From Pohlia nutans (lineage: Eukaryota > Streptophyta > Bryopsida > Bryales > Mniaceae), in contig CM040097.1 in NCBI GenBank assembly GCA_022496805.1, positions 20,698,072 through 20,762,071 of the forward strand: a stretch of DNA of 64,000 nucleotides, in the 5' to 3' direction. The notes under the pieces were generated by a model. The model made no database searches. It had not been told where the DNA came from and saw nothing but the letters and a program-made list of their open reading frames with translations. Position numbers and translations under genes: made by a program. Of the stretch, positions 1 to 11,500 are shown one piece after another (position 1 is the first letter of the stretch; each line of letters opens with the position of its first letter).

Positions 1-70
1 TGGTGCAACTTTGGCAACATGAATACCCAGCACGGTACTCTATCCTCACTTATATTTACAAATTGTGCAG

Positions 71-285
71 CACATTGTTGGTCAGCTCGAAGTCCTCACT
101 CGAACGGTTTCCTTATTTGAAGAGCGCCTCTCACACACAGAAAACAAGGTCAGTCACATCCCTCTCTTGAACTGAAGAAAGGAATCTGAATAGACTTTGT
201 TGTTTGTTTCTTGCAATTTCTACAGATGTTGAACATCGAGAACCACAAGAAGAAACACAGACCAAGAATGTTCAGCAGTTGCTGA
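71..285 (+). CDS. POC1: Probable POC1 (centriole/basal body WD40 protein) C-terminal exons, 5' part outside window
   Basis: Two short exons are seen. The first is 71-148, after an acceptor ending GTGCAG and before a donor AAG|GTCAGT. It has 26 codons and reads HIVGQLEVLTRTVSLF then EERLSHTENK. The second starts at 226 after TTTCTACAG and reaches a TGA at 283-285 in the matching phase. In the POC1 family, seven WD40 repeats are followed by a conserved C-terminal coiled coil of the pattern HIVxQLxVLTxTVxxLExRL, and this exon matches it well. POC1 stabilises centrioles and basal bodies. The WD40 part must lie upstream of base 1. The last exon (20 codons, basic) matches the family poorly, so its phase and the stop are less certain. 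If correct, the organism should build flagella. Confidence 0.5.
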
Positions 286-957
286 ATTGTCGCAATTGAT
301 GCCAAAATTGTGATTGAAATGAAGCAGTGCAACAAAAACAAGCTGACATGATAGCAGCCTGTAGTGTATTTATTTCATTGTTTCCTTTCAACGACAAAAC
401 ATATGTATACGTAACTTTTCCCCGTTGGTTGATTGCAATCGCAGGTCTTCCCAACTCCTGCACAATGGTAGTCCCAGTCAACTGCTGCACCTCAACGCAT
501 TTTGGGCAGCATCAGCTAACTCTGGGCATAACAATATCATTATATCCAGACCGTCACTTCCGGAGAAGACATATTGTATGCTTCCCTCAGCCCCACTCCA
601 CTGAAAGATTGAGAGCAAAGCACTCGTGAGGGGTAAATCTTTGTGTGCAAAGGTTATGGACAATACCTAGAATCGAAGTCGAAAAGGAGGAAAGGTATAT
701 AATATTGTTATGGGTTCGAGGTTCACCCCTAACCACAACTCGTCCGCTGATTTTGCAACAACGAGATGGTTCGGGCAAGTAGTGAGATCCTTGACTGTAG
801 GTTGCAGTTCTCAATGAAGGCTTCTGAGAGCATCACGGTCCACCATCAGCCAATACTATAATTTTTTGTGTTGCCGTTACGTACAGGGGCGTGAGTCCAA
901 TACTTTGCTTACTCTGTGCTCTTGCTGGAACAATGATATCTGTCATGTTAATAATTA
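286..957. other. Intergenic, no gene recognised
   Basis: Possible 3' untranslated sequence of the upstream gene followed by spacer. Open frames of 60-130 codons occur on both strands but none resembles a known domain or has sensible splice signals. No repeat shared with the rest of the window was recognised. Confidence 0.4.
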
Positions 958-2329
958 TTACCCCGTCCACTCCAGAGGTTCGTCGAGATGCATCTCATCG
1001 ACACGGACGGGCTCCAAGCCACGTTCACGCAGGCCGGCGATGATGCGCGGTAGGGCGGCGATGGTGGGCAAGGGACGCAGCAAGCGCCTGCGGGCCTCGG
1101 ACGACTCGCTGCCATCGTGGAGCACGATGATCGACCCCGGGCCAAGGTCCGGCGATTCCAGGACATTGCGGACAATCCCATCGGCGGTGGTGATGGGCCA
1201 CCCATTGTACTCGAATTTCCAGTCGTCGCCCGAGACGTCGGCGTCCACGACATAGCTCGTGGACAGCCGCGTCACCTCGGCATTGAAGAAGGCTGCATAG
1301 TTGAAGCAATGGGCACGCAGGTAGTGGCATGGCTGGCCCGTGATGTGCCCGATCACCGCCTCCGCTTCGTCCGCGTCACCCAGTTGCCGCTCTCCTGCAT
1401 TAATTGCCATGGTCAAGGCTAGCTGTCTTCCAAACCAGCAGCATCACATTTATTATTAATAAGCAAATCAGAACTGACCTCTAAGTACTGTACAAGCCGG
1501 GCGTGTAGAATACTATGCACCCTTGTCAAGCAGATGGGTGAGAAGCACATGGTAACAGATAACTAGCAGTGGCCAAGGTAAAGGAGCTGCAGGGACACAG
1601 GCTGCACTAGCTCTTCTGGATGGTAGACTTCCCCAAAGACCAATTGCTTCATATGTTGTGGGACAAACACAACAACTTACAGTAAGGTAATTTCCCCATT
1701 CCCGTGGCTTCTCGACACAATCATGTGTAAGCTAAAAAATAGCTGAAGAGAAAGCCTACGAGTTCACGCTTTAGGATTTTAGTGCGTTAAAATCTTCTTG
1801 AAATTGGGGACAAAACCCCTAAATTCTCGTGTATCTCCTAATAGTAGATACACCCAGCAACTGAAAGCCATGATAATGGGGGAAACTACCGTACCTAACA
1901 GACTTTCTTGTCTGTCACACAAGAAGATTCTTAGGACATACTTAAAATGATTTAAATATTTGAACAGGGTTGTCTTGACATATTGACAACCGTCTAAGAG
2001 CACATCAACAACAACAGGCGTCAAGTAAGTTAGGCCTCACCTGCATAGCCATGGTTGCCCACAAGGTGGCCGTCGGCCACCATTCGGCGGACCGTCTCAG
2101 GGAAGCGCTCAGCCCATTTGCCCATGACAAAGAATGTGGCGTGCACCCCTGCGTCGCGCAAGATGGCCAGGATCTGCTCAGTGCGTGGAGGGTTGGGCCC
2201 GTCGTCAAAGGTCAGGGCCACCTTCCGCTCGCTACGACGTCCGTGCTTGTAGTAGCAACACCGTTTTTTCATCACAGCCATGTTCTCATTGTGCGCGGGT
2301 GGAACCATCTCGGATCCTGGCTCATACAT
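958..2329 (-). CDS. NodB-type polysaccharide (chitin-like) deacetylase, two exons
   Basis: Exon 1 is 2041-2329 (donor CAG|GTGAGG) and exon 2 is 958-1394 (acceptor ATGCAG). The phases close and give 241 aa. Members of carbohydrate esterase family 4 remove N- or O-acetyl groups from chitin, peptidoglycan or other glycans using a metal held by Asp-His-His. Visible motifs: motif 1 TFDDGP at residues 40-45 (complete); the DxxxxDW-like segment at 149-155; and the final LHD motif at 188-190. Motif 2 (normally HxxxxH) reads NHGYAGE at 92-98, so the second metal histidine is missing. Motif 3 (normally RxPxG) is degenerate, LRAHCF. Activity is therefore doubtful. No signal peptide is evident. The start at 2329 is the first in-frame Met, but AGs just upstream could be acceptors, so a further 5' exon is possible. 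The exons are much richer in GC than the flanks, and the compact single-domain form resembles bacterial family members, so ancient transfer is plausible. Confidence 0.8.
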
Positions 2330-3698
2330 CTCAACCTCTGCACTTGTTGCTTGCTTTCAAGCAAGTAATCACTGAGGTCAATCACTCTACTCTTGGGTAA
2401 AGTTGTGCAAAAGTTGGACTATTCATTGGTCTTTGCATCCACTAAAAGGTTATGGATTAGAGAATGGCCACAACCAAAAATCTCAACAACTTGGGCGCTC
2501 CACGCACGAACAGGTATGAACAGTCAATTCAGCCAATGGACATAATGTGCTTCTTAGTGAAGTAAATAATGTTTTGATTGGCACCTACAGACTTACATCA
2601 TCTAGAATTGGAGTGTGCCAAGTTGTCTAGATTTTTTGTGTGACCAATAATGTCTGTGAAGAGGAGCAAGAGGACTTGTAGGATAGGTCTAGTTGCTCCA
2701 ACTCGAACCAAACGATCCAGACCATATTGCTCTTCTTCACAACCATGCCAAGTTGATTTACTCAATCGATTTTTGTACTTTTTGGTTGATCTAAGGACTT
2801 ACAATGAGAGATTATGCATTATCCTCTTCTTACTAACCAATGATAAAGTTGCTTCAAACACCGGACTTGACATTATGGACTAGGTATCCTGAAAGTTGAA
2901 AGTAGAGTCTAGTTATGAGAAAGTCTTCTCGTTTATGATCCACTCTCCTGAAATGATTACACTAGCACCCAGCCAGACAATGGAACTTCAAGTAAGTCAC
3001 CCAAAACTCTATGACATTGTGATAATCAATAGGGTTGCTGCATTTAAAAGTGACAAAGAAATTCTCATGATCATAGGAGGATTAGAACCTTTTCCATCCT
3101 TATTTCTATGCAACTTTTTGTAGGATGCGATGGTAAAAGTTTTGAAGCTGGATACACCGACTCCCTAGAATAGGGTTTGGTGATGTGCTATTAAAGAAGG
3201 TGATAATTAAAGAGGTCTGGTGTACCTTGAAAATGGAGTTGTGCGGCAAAAACTCAAAACTCAAACCAGAGATCAAACTGACCTAATAGTGAGAGTTCTG
3301 GAGCTGGGTACATTCAGATTTGGTGAAAGAACAGACGATGTGACATTACCGAAGTTGATATACAAGAACAACCCTGAAATGGAGTTCTGCAGGAAAAAAA
3401 GAAAGAGAGTGTGTAAAAGTCAAGCTTGATCTCACCTCAAATTGGGTGTGGCCTTGGGCGCTCCTCAATTCGCTCGCCTCCTTGTTTGCTCCACAGCTTA
3501 GTCCCTCCGGAGTCAACAATCAGGTAAAAGCCCTAACTCCACCCAAGAAGATGCGAACTCACCACTATGCCTGCACCGGATTAATCAAACTTCAGCAAGC
3601 AGGTAGTGCTGAGCCAGTCGTACTCTTGAATCTACAAGGTCCAATTTGTCTGTCAGAAATCAACAGACTGTGAATATTCAAAGGTAGATAGAATCTCC
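2330..3698. other. Intergenic, no gene recognised
   Basis: AT-rich sequence with a few 60-80 codon open frames lacking recognisable domains. No TTAA-type element is seen here. Confidence 0.35.
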
Positions 3699-3812
3699 GG
3701 TCCTCTTTCAAGGCCGGTGTGAATAAAGTGTCAGTTCATAATGTCAATGACCCAGTGCCCACTGGACATGGGGTCATTGGTACAGAACTACTTGCCCCTC
3801 TCAGAAATAGAC
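3699..3812 (+). repeat. Dispersed repeat Z, copy 1
   Basis: A stretch of about 115 bp beginning GGTCCTCTTTCAAGGC and ending in a CTTGCCCCTCTC-like segment reappears, diverged, at 46682-46797 inside an intron. Both copies hold an ACTGGACA/AGTGGACA block at the same distance. Class unknown; no terminal repeats were found. Confidence 0.5.
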
Positions 3813-4147
3813 TGATATAAGACGACACATGGCGAACAAAGCTTAAGAGCATCTCCACTACTTTAGATACCGCTCTGGCTATGGGAAAATGGATGAGATT
3901 GGGTTGGTGAACAATTTATTTGGACTGTGACACCAGAAAATGTAACCAAATTCATGACCCTCAAAGTCACTCAAGCAAGTGTATCTTCTCTTCTTAATTG
4001 CACATCATAATTGCACAATCCATGCGTCGTGACTTGTGAGTGGCTCACTTAGTATTTTCAAGAGTCTAATTGAGTGATGTTGGTGGGGAACTACATAGTG
4101 GGGTCTGACTTTTTGGATGACCTTCAGAGTGCACTCCAAAGTACCAG

Positions 4148-4730
4148 TTAACCCCTAAACGTCCTCACCCCTCTCCAAATTCGGCATTTTTGCAAAGATG
4201 CATTATAAAATGCAACCCATAGGAATATTTTGAACTTGATGTATGAATAAAAGTTCTACATTATAAATTTTAGATTCTATTCATACAGTTGGATCTGCGA
4301 TTGTATCACCAATATTTTTGTATAAAATTTGAAACTTGAAATTGAAAATTCTTTTGTGATTTGATTACGAATAAGATATTGACAATATGTACAATTTTTA
4401 TTTCCTTTTGTGATTGGTTGAAATGTATTTCTCTAACTGTAGTGATTTTTGGAGATTTTATTGGTTGCTTAATTTTATGAGTTGACTTTTTTAAGAGCAT
4501 TTTCACACTCAAATCTTTGAAATTTTGGATGAATCACTACAACATGAAATGAGGCATAAAAATTTCACAAATCGTCCCCTTTCTAATTGGATCACACATG
4601 CATGAAGCTAATTTCCCATAAAACATGTAGTAAAAAACCCACATTGCAAAAAGTCAATGACAAATGAGAAATTTGTGTTTAATTTTGTACATCGTTCACT
4701 ATCTGGACGGTTTGGACGTTTATTGATTAA
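4148..4730 (-). mobile_element. TTAA-type MITE family A, copy A1
   Basis: Left edge TTAACCCCTAAACGTCC at 4148; the right edge is decayed (GGACG...GATTAA at 4730). The interior matches the other A copies in reverse orientation, including the TATAAAATGCAACC and CATACATGAA-type blocks. Non-coding. Length 583 bp, as for other A copies (576-586 bp). Confidence 0.75.
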
Positions 4731-4828
4731 GGTAATGGACATAGAGAGAGTAGAGTCTGTTGGGGGAAGTGCTGCCAATTTGGCTACCGTAACCAAGTTA
4801 GTGCGTGCTACCCTTAACGCCTTTTTAA

Positions 4829-5205
4829 AAATTAGAAAAAAACAAATGGATGTTTTATTTCCATTGCACAATAACAAATTACAAACATCAGACTAAGAAC
4901 AAAGAGAGCATATTTCTAGTGCTCCCCTGCGGGTGATTTTTTGGATTTTCTACTTGCAATATGTGGACTAGACCCAATGCTCTTAATCATTTTCAACTAA
5001 GAGCGACGCCCCCACCATAAACATGAGGCTTGGGAGCGATCCTCATCACGCTCAAGGTTCCTACCAAATAAGGAAGTATTAGCCCTCGCGATGTGTATCC
5101 GATCAAAATCAAATTGTTGCCCTCGTCAGTGATAATGAACATTCCTAAGGAGAGTCCACCTCTAGTTGTTACCTAGGTAGTTTAAAAGTCATTTAGGACC
5201 ACTTG
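4829..5205 (-). mobile_element. tRNA-derived SINE, copy 2 (full length, old)
   Basis: The minus strand reads a degenerate polymerase III B box and the same body and 3' tail as the SINE at 39144-39523, including TTGTGCAATGGAAAT near the 3' end. Flanks carry an approximate duplication, ACGCCTTTTT at 4817 and ATGCCTTCTTTT at 5206. It is more diverged than copy 1. SINEs are copied by LINE reverse transcriptase and encode no protein. Confidence 0.75.
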
Positions 5206-5217
5206 ATGCCTTCTTTT

Positions 5218-6509
5218 GCAAGGGACATATATTAAACATCTAAATATGCATTTGAGAATGATTCTCATTTTCAATATGTTTTTAAGCTAAACTACCCTAT
5301 TTTTGCCATGATTTCTATTTAAGCATAGTTCCCATTATTAATGTCTTTAAAGTAAACTATTTTGGGCATTTGTATAGTACAATTTACTAACTCCTCTAGG
5401 TGAACTAACTACATTTTGGTGCACATTTATGCACTTTGAGCATTTTGTTTAAAAACCTAACTTTCAAACCAATTTGAAAATTATGTAGCAATGATTCAAT
5501 GAAAAATGAGTGAACCAACTTCTAGATTTATGTATATATTATCCAAAAAATAAAATTTTAAAATGTTAAAATGATTTTATGTTGAAGATTTTGAATATCA
5601 AAACTCCCACTTTAATAACAGTTGTACCAATTTATGATCAAACTTTGAATGTAAATATAGTTCATATTTTATTCTATATTTAAAAATCTAAAAATAAGCC
5701 AACTCGCATAATTTTATTCTCAAGTACATTCAAAAAAGAAATACATTAATTTTTTTTTTTTAGAATAAAGAAACAATTCATCCCTCCCAAAAATAACACA
5801 TTTTAAAATTTGAAACTTTAATCAATTAAAAAAAATTGAAAAAAATGGAAGATATTTTTCTTCACATATTTGAACGCTGGAAAAATTCATAGTTCAAAAG
5901 TCCATCCACAACCCTCTACTCTCCTTCTCTTTTAAAATTTAAAATGCATATTATGCATTGTGACAATGCACTAGTTTACCTTTTGTTTCATACTCTATTA
6001 AAATATAATGCCGAATTTTTAATTTTCTATCAAAAATATTTCTTTTTTATTGGTACAGTCTATCCTACCACTTTAGATTTCACAAAAATATTTTTCTTTC
6101 TCTGAAATGAATTTTATAAATTCTCAAAATCCTAAAAAGAGTGCACAAGGACAAGAATTCTAGTGGACCATACCATACAAACGCCCTCCTATGTGAATTG
6201 TTAAAATAGGAGGACTTCCAAATTGTTTTAATTCAATGTTCTATTCACAGTTCTTGTTATTTAAAATGGAGCACCTATTGTCATGGGGTACCGGTAGAAA
6301 AATATCTAATTTTAGAAATACAATTGATTTTCATTTTCTATAATTTCTTTCATTGTGATTTACAATTTTACGCTCATAGTTAAAAGATTGAATATATTTT
6401 GCTTTAGTCATGAATTTTCTTATCAATAAATTCAAAAAATCATGATAATTTCAAATTTTCACCAAATTCATAAGAAATTAAAATTAAAAATTAAAAATTA
6501 AAAAAAAAA

Positions 6510-6551
<42 letters not shown>

Positions 6552-6618
6552 TATGACTTGTAGCTGGTGACATATGCTTTCATTTATTAAAAATACAAAT
6601 TTGTATTATTACCTAATT
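5218..6618. other. AT-rich intergenic sequence with poly(A) tract
   Basis: No gene or clear element. A/T-rich throughout, with a long A-rich run at about 6490-6549 that may be the tail of a retroposed sequence on the plus strand, although no body was recognised. Confidence 0.35.
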
Positions 6619-7729
6619 TTAACCCTTTAACGTCTCGATTCAACACTATTTTCAAAGATTCGTTATAAAATGTTTGATGAAAAATAAAAAATGGAGTTGA
6701 TATACACAGCAAAGTTGTAAATGTCAATGTGAAGATAACATCTATACGGTTGGATTCATCATATTTATTGTGAATACTTTTTAATTAATTTTGCAAGGTT
6801 TTCTCTTGAAATTCAAGGGCGGTTTACACCATGGACCATGAAGTCAGACCATGGAAGATGGCTATTTTCCATGGTCCGACTTCATGGGACGACTTCCGTG
6901 GTCCGAGTTATTAAAAAAATCAATTTACAAGGTTTATGGGCCCTTTTCTAGGTGTAAACCGAATGTGGACCAAGAGGAATGACCATGTACCAAAAAGTGG
7001 ATGTGCTGATTTTTTTAATATATGTCCAAAAATGGCAGTTTTGGAAAAGAAATTAATCTTTTGTATTCTTTTGTCTTCTGCATATGGCTTTGAAATTGCT
7101 CATTAAAAAAAAATATTATAATGGCATTTCTCTGCCATGGGCCCTTGCTTTTTCTACCAAACCACCTCTTTTGCTTCTCTCAACGGAAAAGCCGTTATAC
7201 CCTGTCAATGGATAATGTAGGCCTTAAATATTGTTTTTTGGGGACTTCAAACTCCGTGGCCACTCTGACATTTTTTCCTTGGTGTAAACCGCAATGCTCC
7301 CGGGACGAGTTCAACATCCAATCACAACTTTTAGAGGGCCGTGGGATGAGTTCATGGTCCATGGTGTAAACAGGCCCTCAATTTAAAATCCAAAATTAAC
7401 ACAAAAAATCAAAAGATACTTTAATGAAATTGGAATAACATGCACTACAAGATGGTATGGTTTCATTATTTGATTCTACTTATTATGGAAAATCGTGTTT
7501 AAAGTGTCACTTTTTGAACTAAGAATGAAACTTGACATAAACCACTTTTGTTATTTTTCAAAAATTCACATTATCTTATTTTGAAAATCCATACCATACA
7601 AATGGTAGTCAACTAGCACAAGAATCAAGAGAATTTTGATGGATGAAAAACATCACAATATGTGGTGAAGGGACGCGTCAGTAATGATCCAGCATCCAGA
7701 ATATGGACGCTGGCGCGTCACAGGGTTAA
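6619..7729 (-). mobile_element. TTAA-type MITE family B, copy B1 (carries nested Harbinger-like MITE)
   Basis: Ends are TTAACCCTTTAACG at 6619 and GCGCGTCACAGGGTTAA ending at 7729. The right end carries the sub-terminal hairpin end (ATATGGACGC). The interior matches B2 (53595-54141) and B3 (41515-42055), for example the segment after TCTTGAAATTCAA. It is about twice the normal 540 bp because a second element sits at 6816-7377. Confidence 0.8.
6816..7377. mobile_element. PIF/Harbinger-like (Tourist) MITE, family F copy 1
   Basis: Inverted ends GGGCGGTTTACACCATGG and its partner CCATGGTGTAAACAGGCCC. Flanking TCA (6813-6815 and 7378-7380) is a 3-bp duplication; comparison with the intact B3 copy shows one TCA there, which proves the insertion point. 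A 3-bp duplication and GGGC-like ends are typical of PIF/Harbinger. It shares an interior block (GAGGAATGACCATG) with the element at 15685-16343. Confidence 0.75.
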
Positions 7730-8558
7730 AGTACAAAATTGAGTGTTGACTCATTGTTGATTGAATCAGGAATTACAAGAGTTCGACTCAGTTTTGCTAC
7801 ACACTGTATGTGCATTAGACCCACACTTGTTGTCAAACTTCAATCATAAAACTCTCATGTTAGCTTTCTATAATAAGCAATGGCTGTCGCCTGAGGTTGA
7901 TACTGCAAACATCGATACAGTAAATTAGAATCTCCTGCAGTTGCTGCAAGAATGGTCCATTTGGTGAGCAGGGCATCCATCGTGTTCCCCTCTCAACCTT
8001 TGACTATAATACCCAGCAAATCCTGGGTGTCTGCAGAGCCGATTTCTAGGTTCATGTTTGTCACTTGCAGAACTCATCCAGCTGATAGAAAACAATGACA
8101 GTAATCCAGTACTGAATCGTCACAAATAGAGAAAGTAATGATTCATGATTTGAAGCCGTACGTCTTCTCAGCAGAGTGATCGCCATCATCTGCAATGGTA
8201 CTATGCTCAATGAATGCCACATGCTCAGAGCAGAACTATGTGTTGATTCCTAGTCAGTTCCTTTCTAGAGTATAGACTTCTTTTAGAGGACGATAGTATG
8301 TAAAAACTAAGTGCACCTAGGCATCCAAGTTTTAGCCGCCTCAACATGTTAAGTTCTTCTAAACAGCAGCACTTCCACGTGGAAGGAAAATTGGATAAGG
8401 ATGAAACTCCTCATATGTGCACCGATATACTACATTTAGCCAAGCTTAACCCTTTGTCAACGTGCCTAGATCCCAGAATCATAGAAGCTAAACTTCATAT
8501 TAGAATGCAAAACACTTAACCACCTCCCATGATTCTTTAAAAAGGGCTCTTCGCAACT
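7730..8558. other. Cereblon 3' flank
   Basis: Probably holds the 3' untranslated region of the cereblon gene (minus strand). A lone TTAACCCTTTGTCAACG at 8446 resembles the end of a TTAA-type element, but no partner end was found. Confidence 0.35.
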
Positions 8559-11500
8559 CTAAGAACTGTTGTCTGCCAGCTGTGACCTCCGAATGCCCCA
8601 AAAAGCCTTTGGCCTGGTCTCCTTAGAAACAGCTGTGAAGCGCCATCCCATGTGCTCAGTACATGCAGAGCACTCGGCTAAAACCCAGGCATACCTGCAA
8701 ACCCAACGAACACACAGGGTTCATATAACTACGGAACATGCCGGGAGTTGATGTACGTTTGATCTGGCAGCATAGAGAAGTATACATTGCTAGACTTGGG
8801 CACTTGGCAGGGATTTGTTCAGCACCAACATCAACATCCACAAAAAGCATCGACTGGAAGAGAGATTACATGAGGTCTCCATCATGGACAATACAGCTAA
8901 CCCAGTGTAAATCTGCCATTACAGCACTTGTTGTACAAAAACGACGTAAGACACTCTGGAAACATAGAATATGAAAAATGTAGAATCGAATGATTATTTC
9001 ACAGAAGATAACTAACCCAGGGAACCAGCTGTTCGCAGTTTGAGGCTGCCCAGCCACAACAAGTCTGCTAGCTCGTTGCAAAGTAAGAGTCTCATGAACA
9101 TAGCCATGAGCATTGACGAAGGCACTGATAGGGCCATCAGTTGACATCACAAGCATATCACTTCGTCTTGCTTTGATATCCTGACAACACACAATAGCAG
9201 TTAGATAGCTGCACTGAGACTAGAAGCATTATCTCTGTCAAAGCTCCACGTTCCATAGATAAGTAGTTCACATTAACCCTTTAGTTCTGCATCGCTTTCG
9301 TGGTCTTCGAGGAAGTGCACAGGCTGAACCTGACAGTCTTTTTGTACTATGGCCCCACACTTTTTCAAAGAAGGCATGTAAAAGCAGAGGGTTGAACAGC
9401 CCTAACCTATTCTCTACATCTTCAAACTGAATCAAGAGGTACTCGTGTCATGTAATAAGACAAAATACGTTAAGATAGCTTTGCAACGTGATCTTATCTC
9501 AGAACATATGAAAGCAAGCAAGAAACCAGATATGCAACAATCTTGAAACATGCACAAATTGCTAAAGGAATGCACTAGTAAGTATTAACCCACCAAGCAT
9601 CGTTTACAGCGAAGCTGGTCCATTGACTCCAATAACTCCAACAACTCAATCTCCCGTCTTAGACGATACACGGTACCATCAACTTCAAGAAGCTCCTGCC
9701 GGGTGGCATCCTCAAGAGGCATGTTGCTGGCTATGTAATAAGACAGTAACGAAGGAGTGCGGACCATAGCTTCCATACAAGGGAGTTCGGCCATTTGTCT
9801 CAACATATCTGTCAACATCACAATCATGTTACACCCTTCACCCGAAGAACAAGAATGACCAATGCGGAGAGAAACTCAGGACGTGAAAAGAAAATTCCGC
9901 CTTGTCTATACCAAATACCAGCACCTCGAAACACCTCAAAAAGCCAAGATTCTGATTTACTTGCAAGGGTGAAAATTAAAGAACAGTCAGAAAATTAAAC
10001 TCCTAAATGACAGGATGATAAACAATGCTACAAGTAGAAAAAAAGCCTCGCAAACGTTTTTTACTAGAAACCATTTCAATGACCAAGTTTCGGCACCAGG
10101 CACCATGAAATTATTTAGAATACGAGCATACCCGCAGCTCTCCTTGCCAAGTCATAGGCATCAAATTGGCGGTAGACCCAGTGAGGCCACGCGGAGCGTT
10201 GGGCCCTATATCTCCATTTCCCTGCGTCAGTAGCCCAGGCTTTACAACAACCACCACGGCCACCTTCAGGAGGCCTTCTCACATTGGCCGCATGTCCATT
10301 GGACACTTCAGACAGCTCTCTAGGGTAAATAGGTTGTTCATTACTGTATGATACATCACCTATTGGCATTTCTCTTGTTACTTGAGGTTCGTCACCCCTG
10401 TCATTCCCTTCTTCAAGGCCGAAATTATCAACAACTCCTTGGCGGGCTCTTCTTCTGCTCCACCACAATCTTGGCCTCTCCTCCTCTTCACTACTTTCAT
10501 CATCTCCTCTCTCTAGAACTCGAAGAAGTTCATGACTCTCGGTCGCAAATTGTGTCAACCTACCCAGAAAATACCAGTCAGCAACAATAGTGCAGATTGC
10601 AACAAACCACGATTTCCATGATAATGCAACCAAGAATACCACGGTAGAGTCAAGAAGGGGTACAACTGATACATGTGCTCTCAACAGGAGAAATCAAGAT
10701 ACAATAGTAGGCACTAGACTATAAGTTTCTAGGGATGTCTTCGACTCACTATATGTAAGAGTTTCTCAAAGACAGGTACATTTATGCTCATATAGTTTCA
10801 AGAAAAATTAGATACAAACACCCTAAAATATGTCAACAGGGAACTGCCAAAATCCTCTGGCAATGAATTCAGGAAAAATATGAAAATTGAACCGAGCACT
10901 AACCTTCGTAACAAACTCTCTTCTTCAGGTCCAGAATCTGACTCTGAGTCATTAAAATCTTCATCAGCCTGGAGGCCTGCCTCATCGTCACTATGTTCAT
11001 AAGGAAGCGGCGATGTTGCAGCTGCACGAGGAACTTTACCACTGTGGAAGGTAGGCACTGTGGCTAAGTGGCTGAATGCATCTCTAGGAATATGCAATGG
11101 ACTTTCGTCTTCAATAATTTGGACTTGAGCGAACAACTGCAAACAGATCAGTCGAAATTGATACATTATTAACAGATCTATTTATATATAAACTGCTCAT
11201 TCATATAAACAAAATAGACATACTGGATACATAGATTTTCCAGCACAAAAACTTCATGAAATTCTTTCCGTTGGTTCATTCAACAGAGATCTTACATAAC
11301 AGCCATTGAACAAACCAAAACGGACATGAAGTAAGAAGGCCACATACTGCTCCATCAGCTTCAGTCCACGCTTTGCAGATGCGGAACCGCTGGCGACCCT
11401 TTGTAACAACATTTATTGAGCCATCTGTGAGATGGCGTAGTTGACGAATCTGTAGAACGGATCCCAAATATTAATCAGGACCCTAATTGCATGTTCATAC

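Noticed and set aside
866..1422. Plus-strand frames of 101-129 codons
   Set aside because: Antisense to exon 2 of the polysaccharide deacetylase.
2464..2660. Copia-like gag start (MATTKNLNNLGAP...)
   Set aside because: The similarity is only to a vague N-terminal pattern. No zinc knuckle, protease, reverse transcriptase or LTRs were found nearby.
3846..4110. MITE beginning GAGCATCTCCACTAC
   Set aside because: The left terminus resembles plant MITEs, but no matching right end was found.
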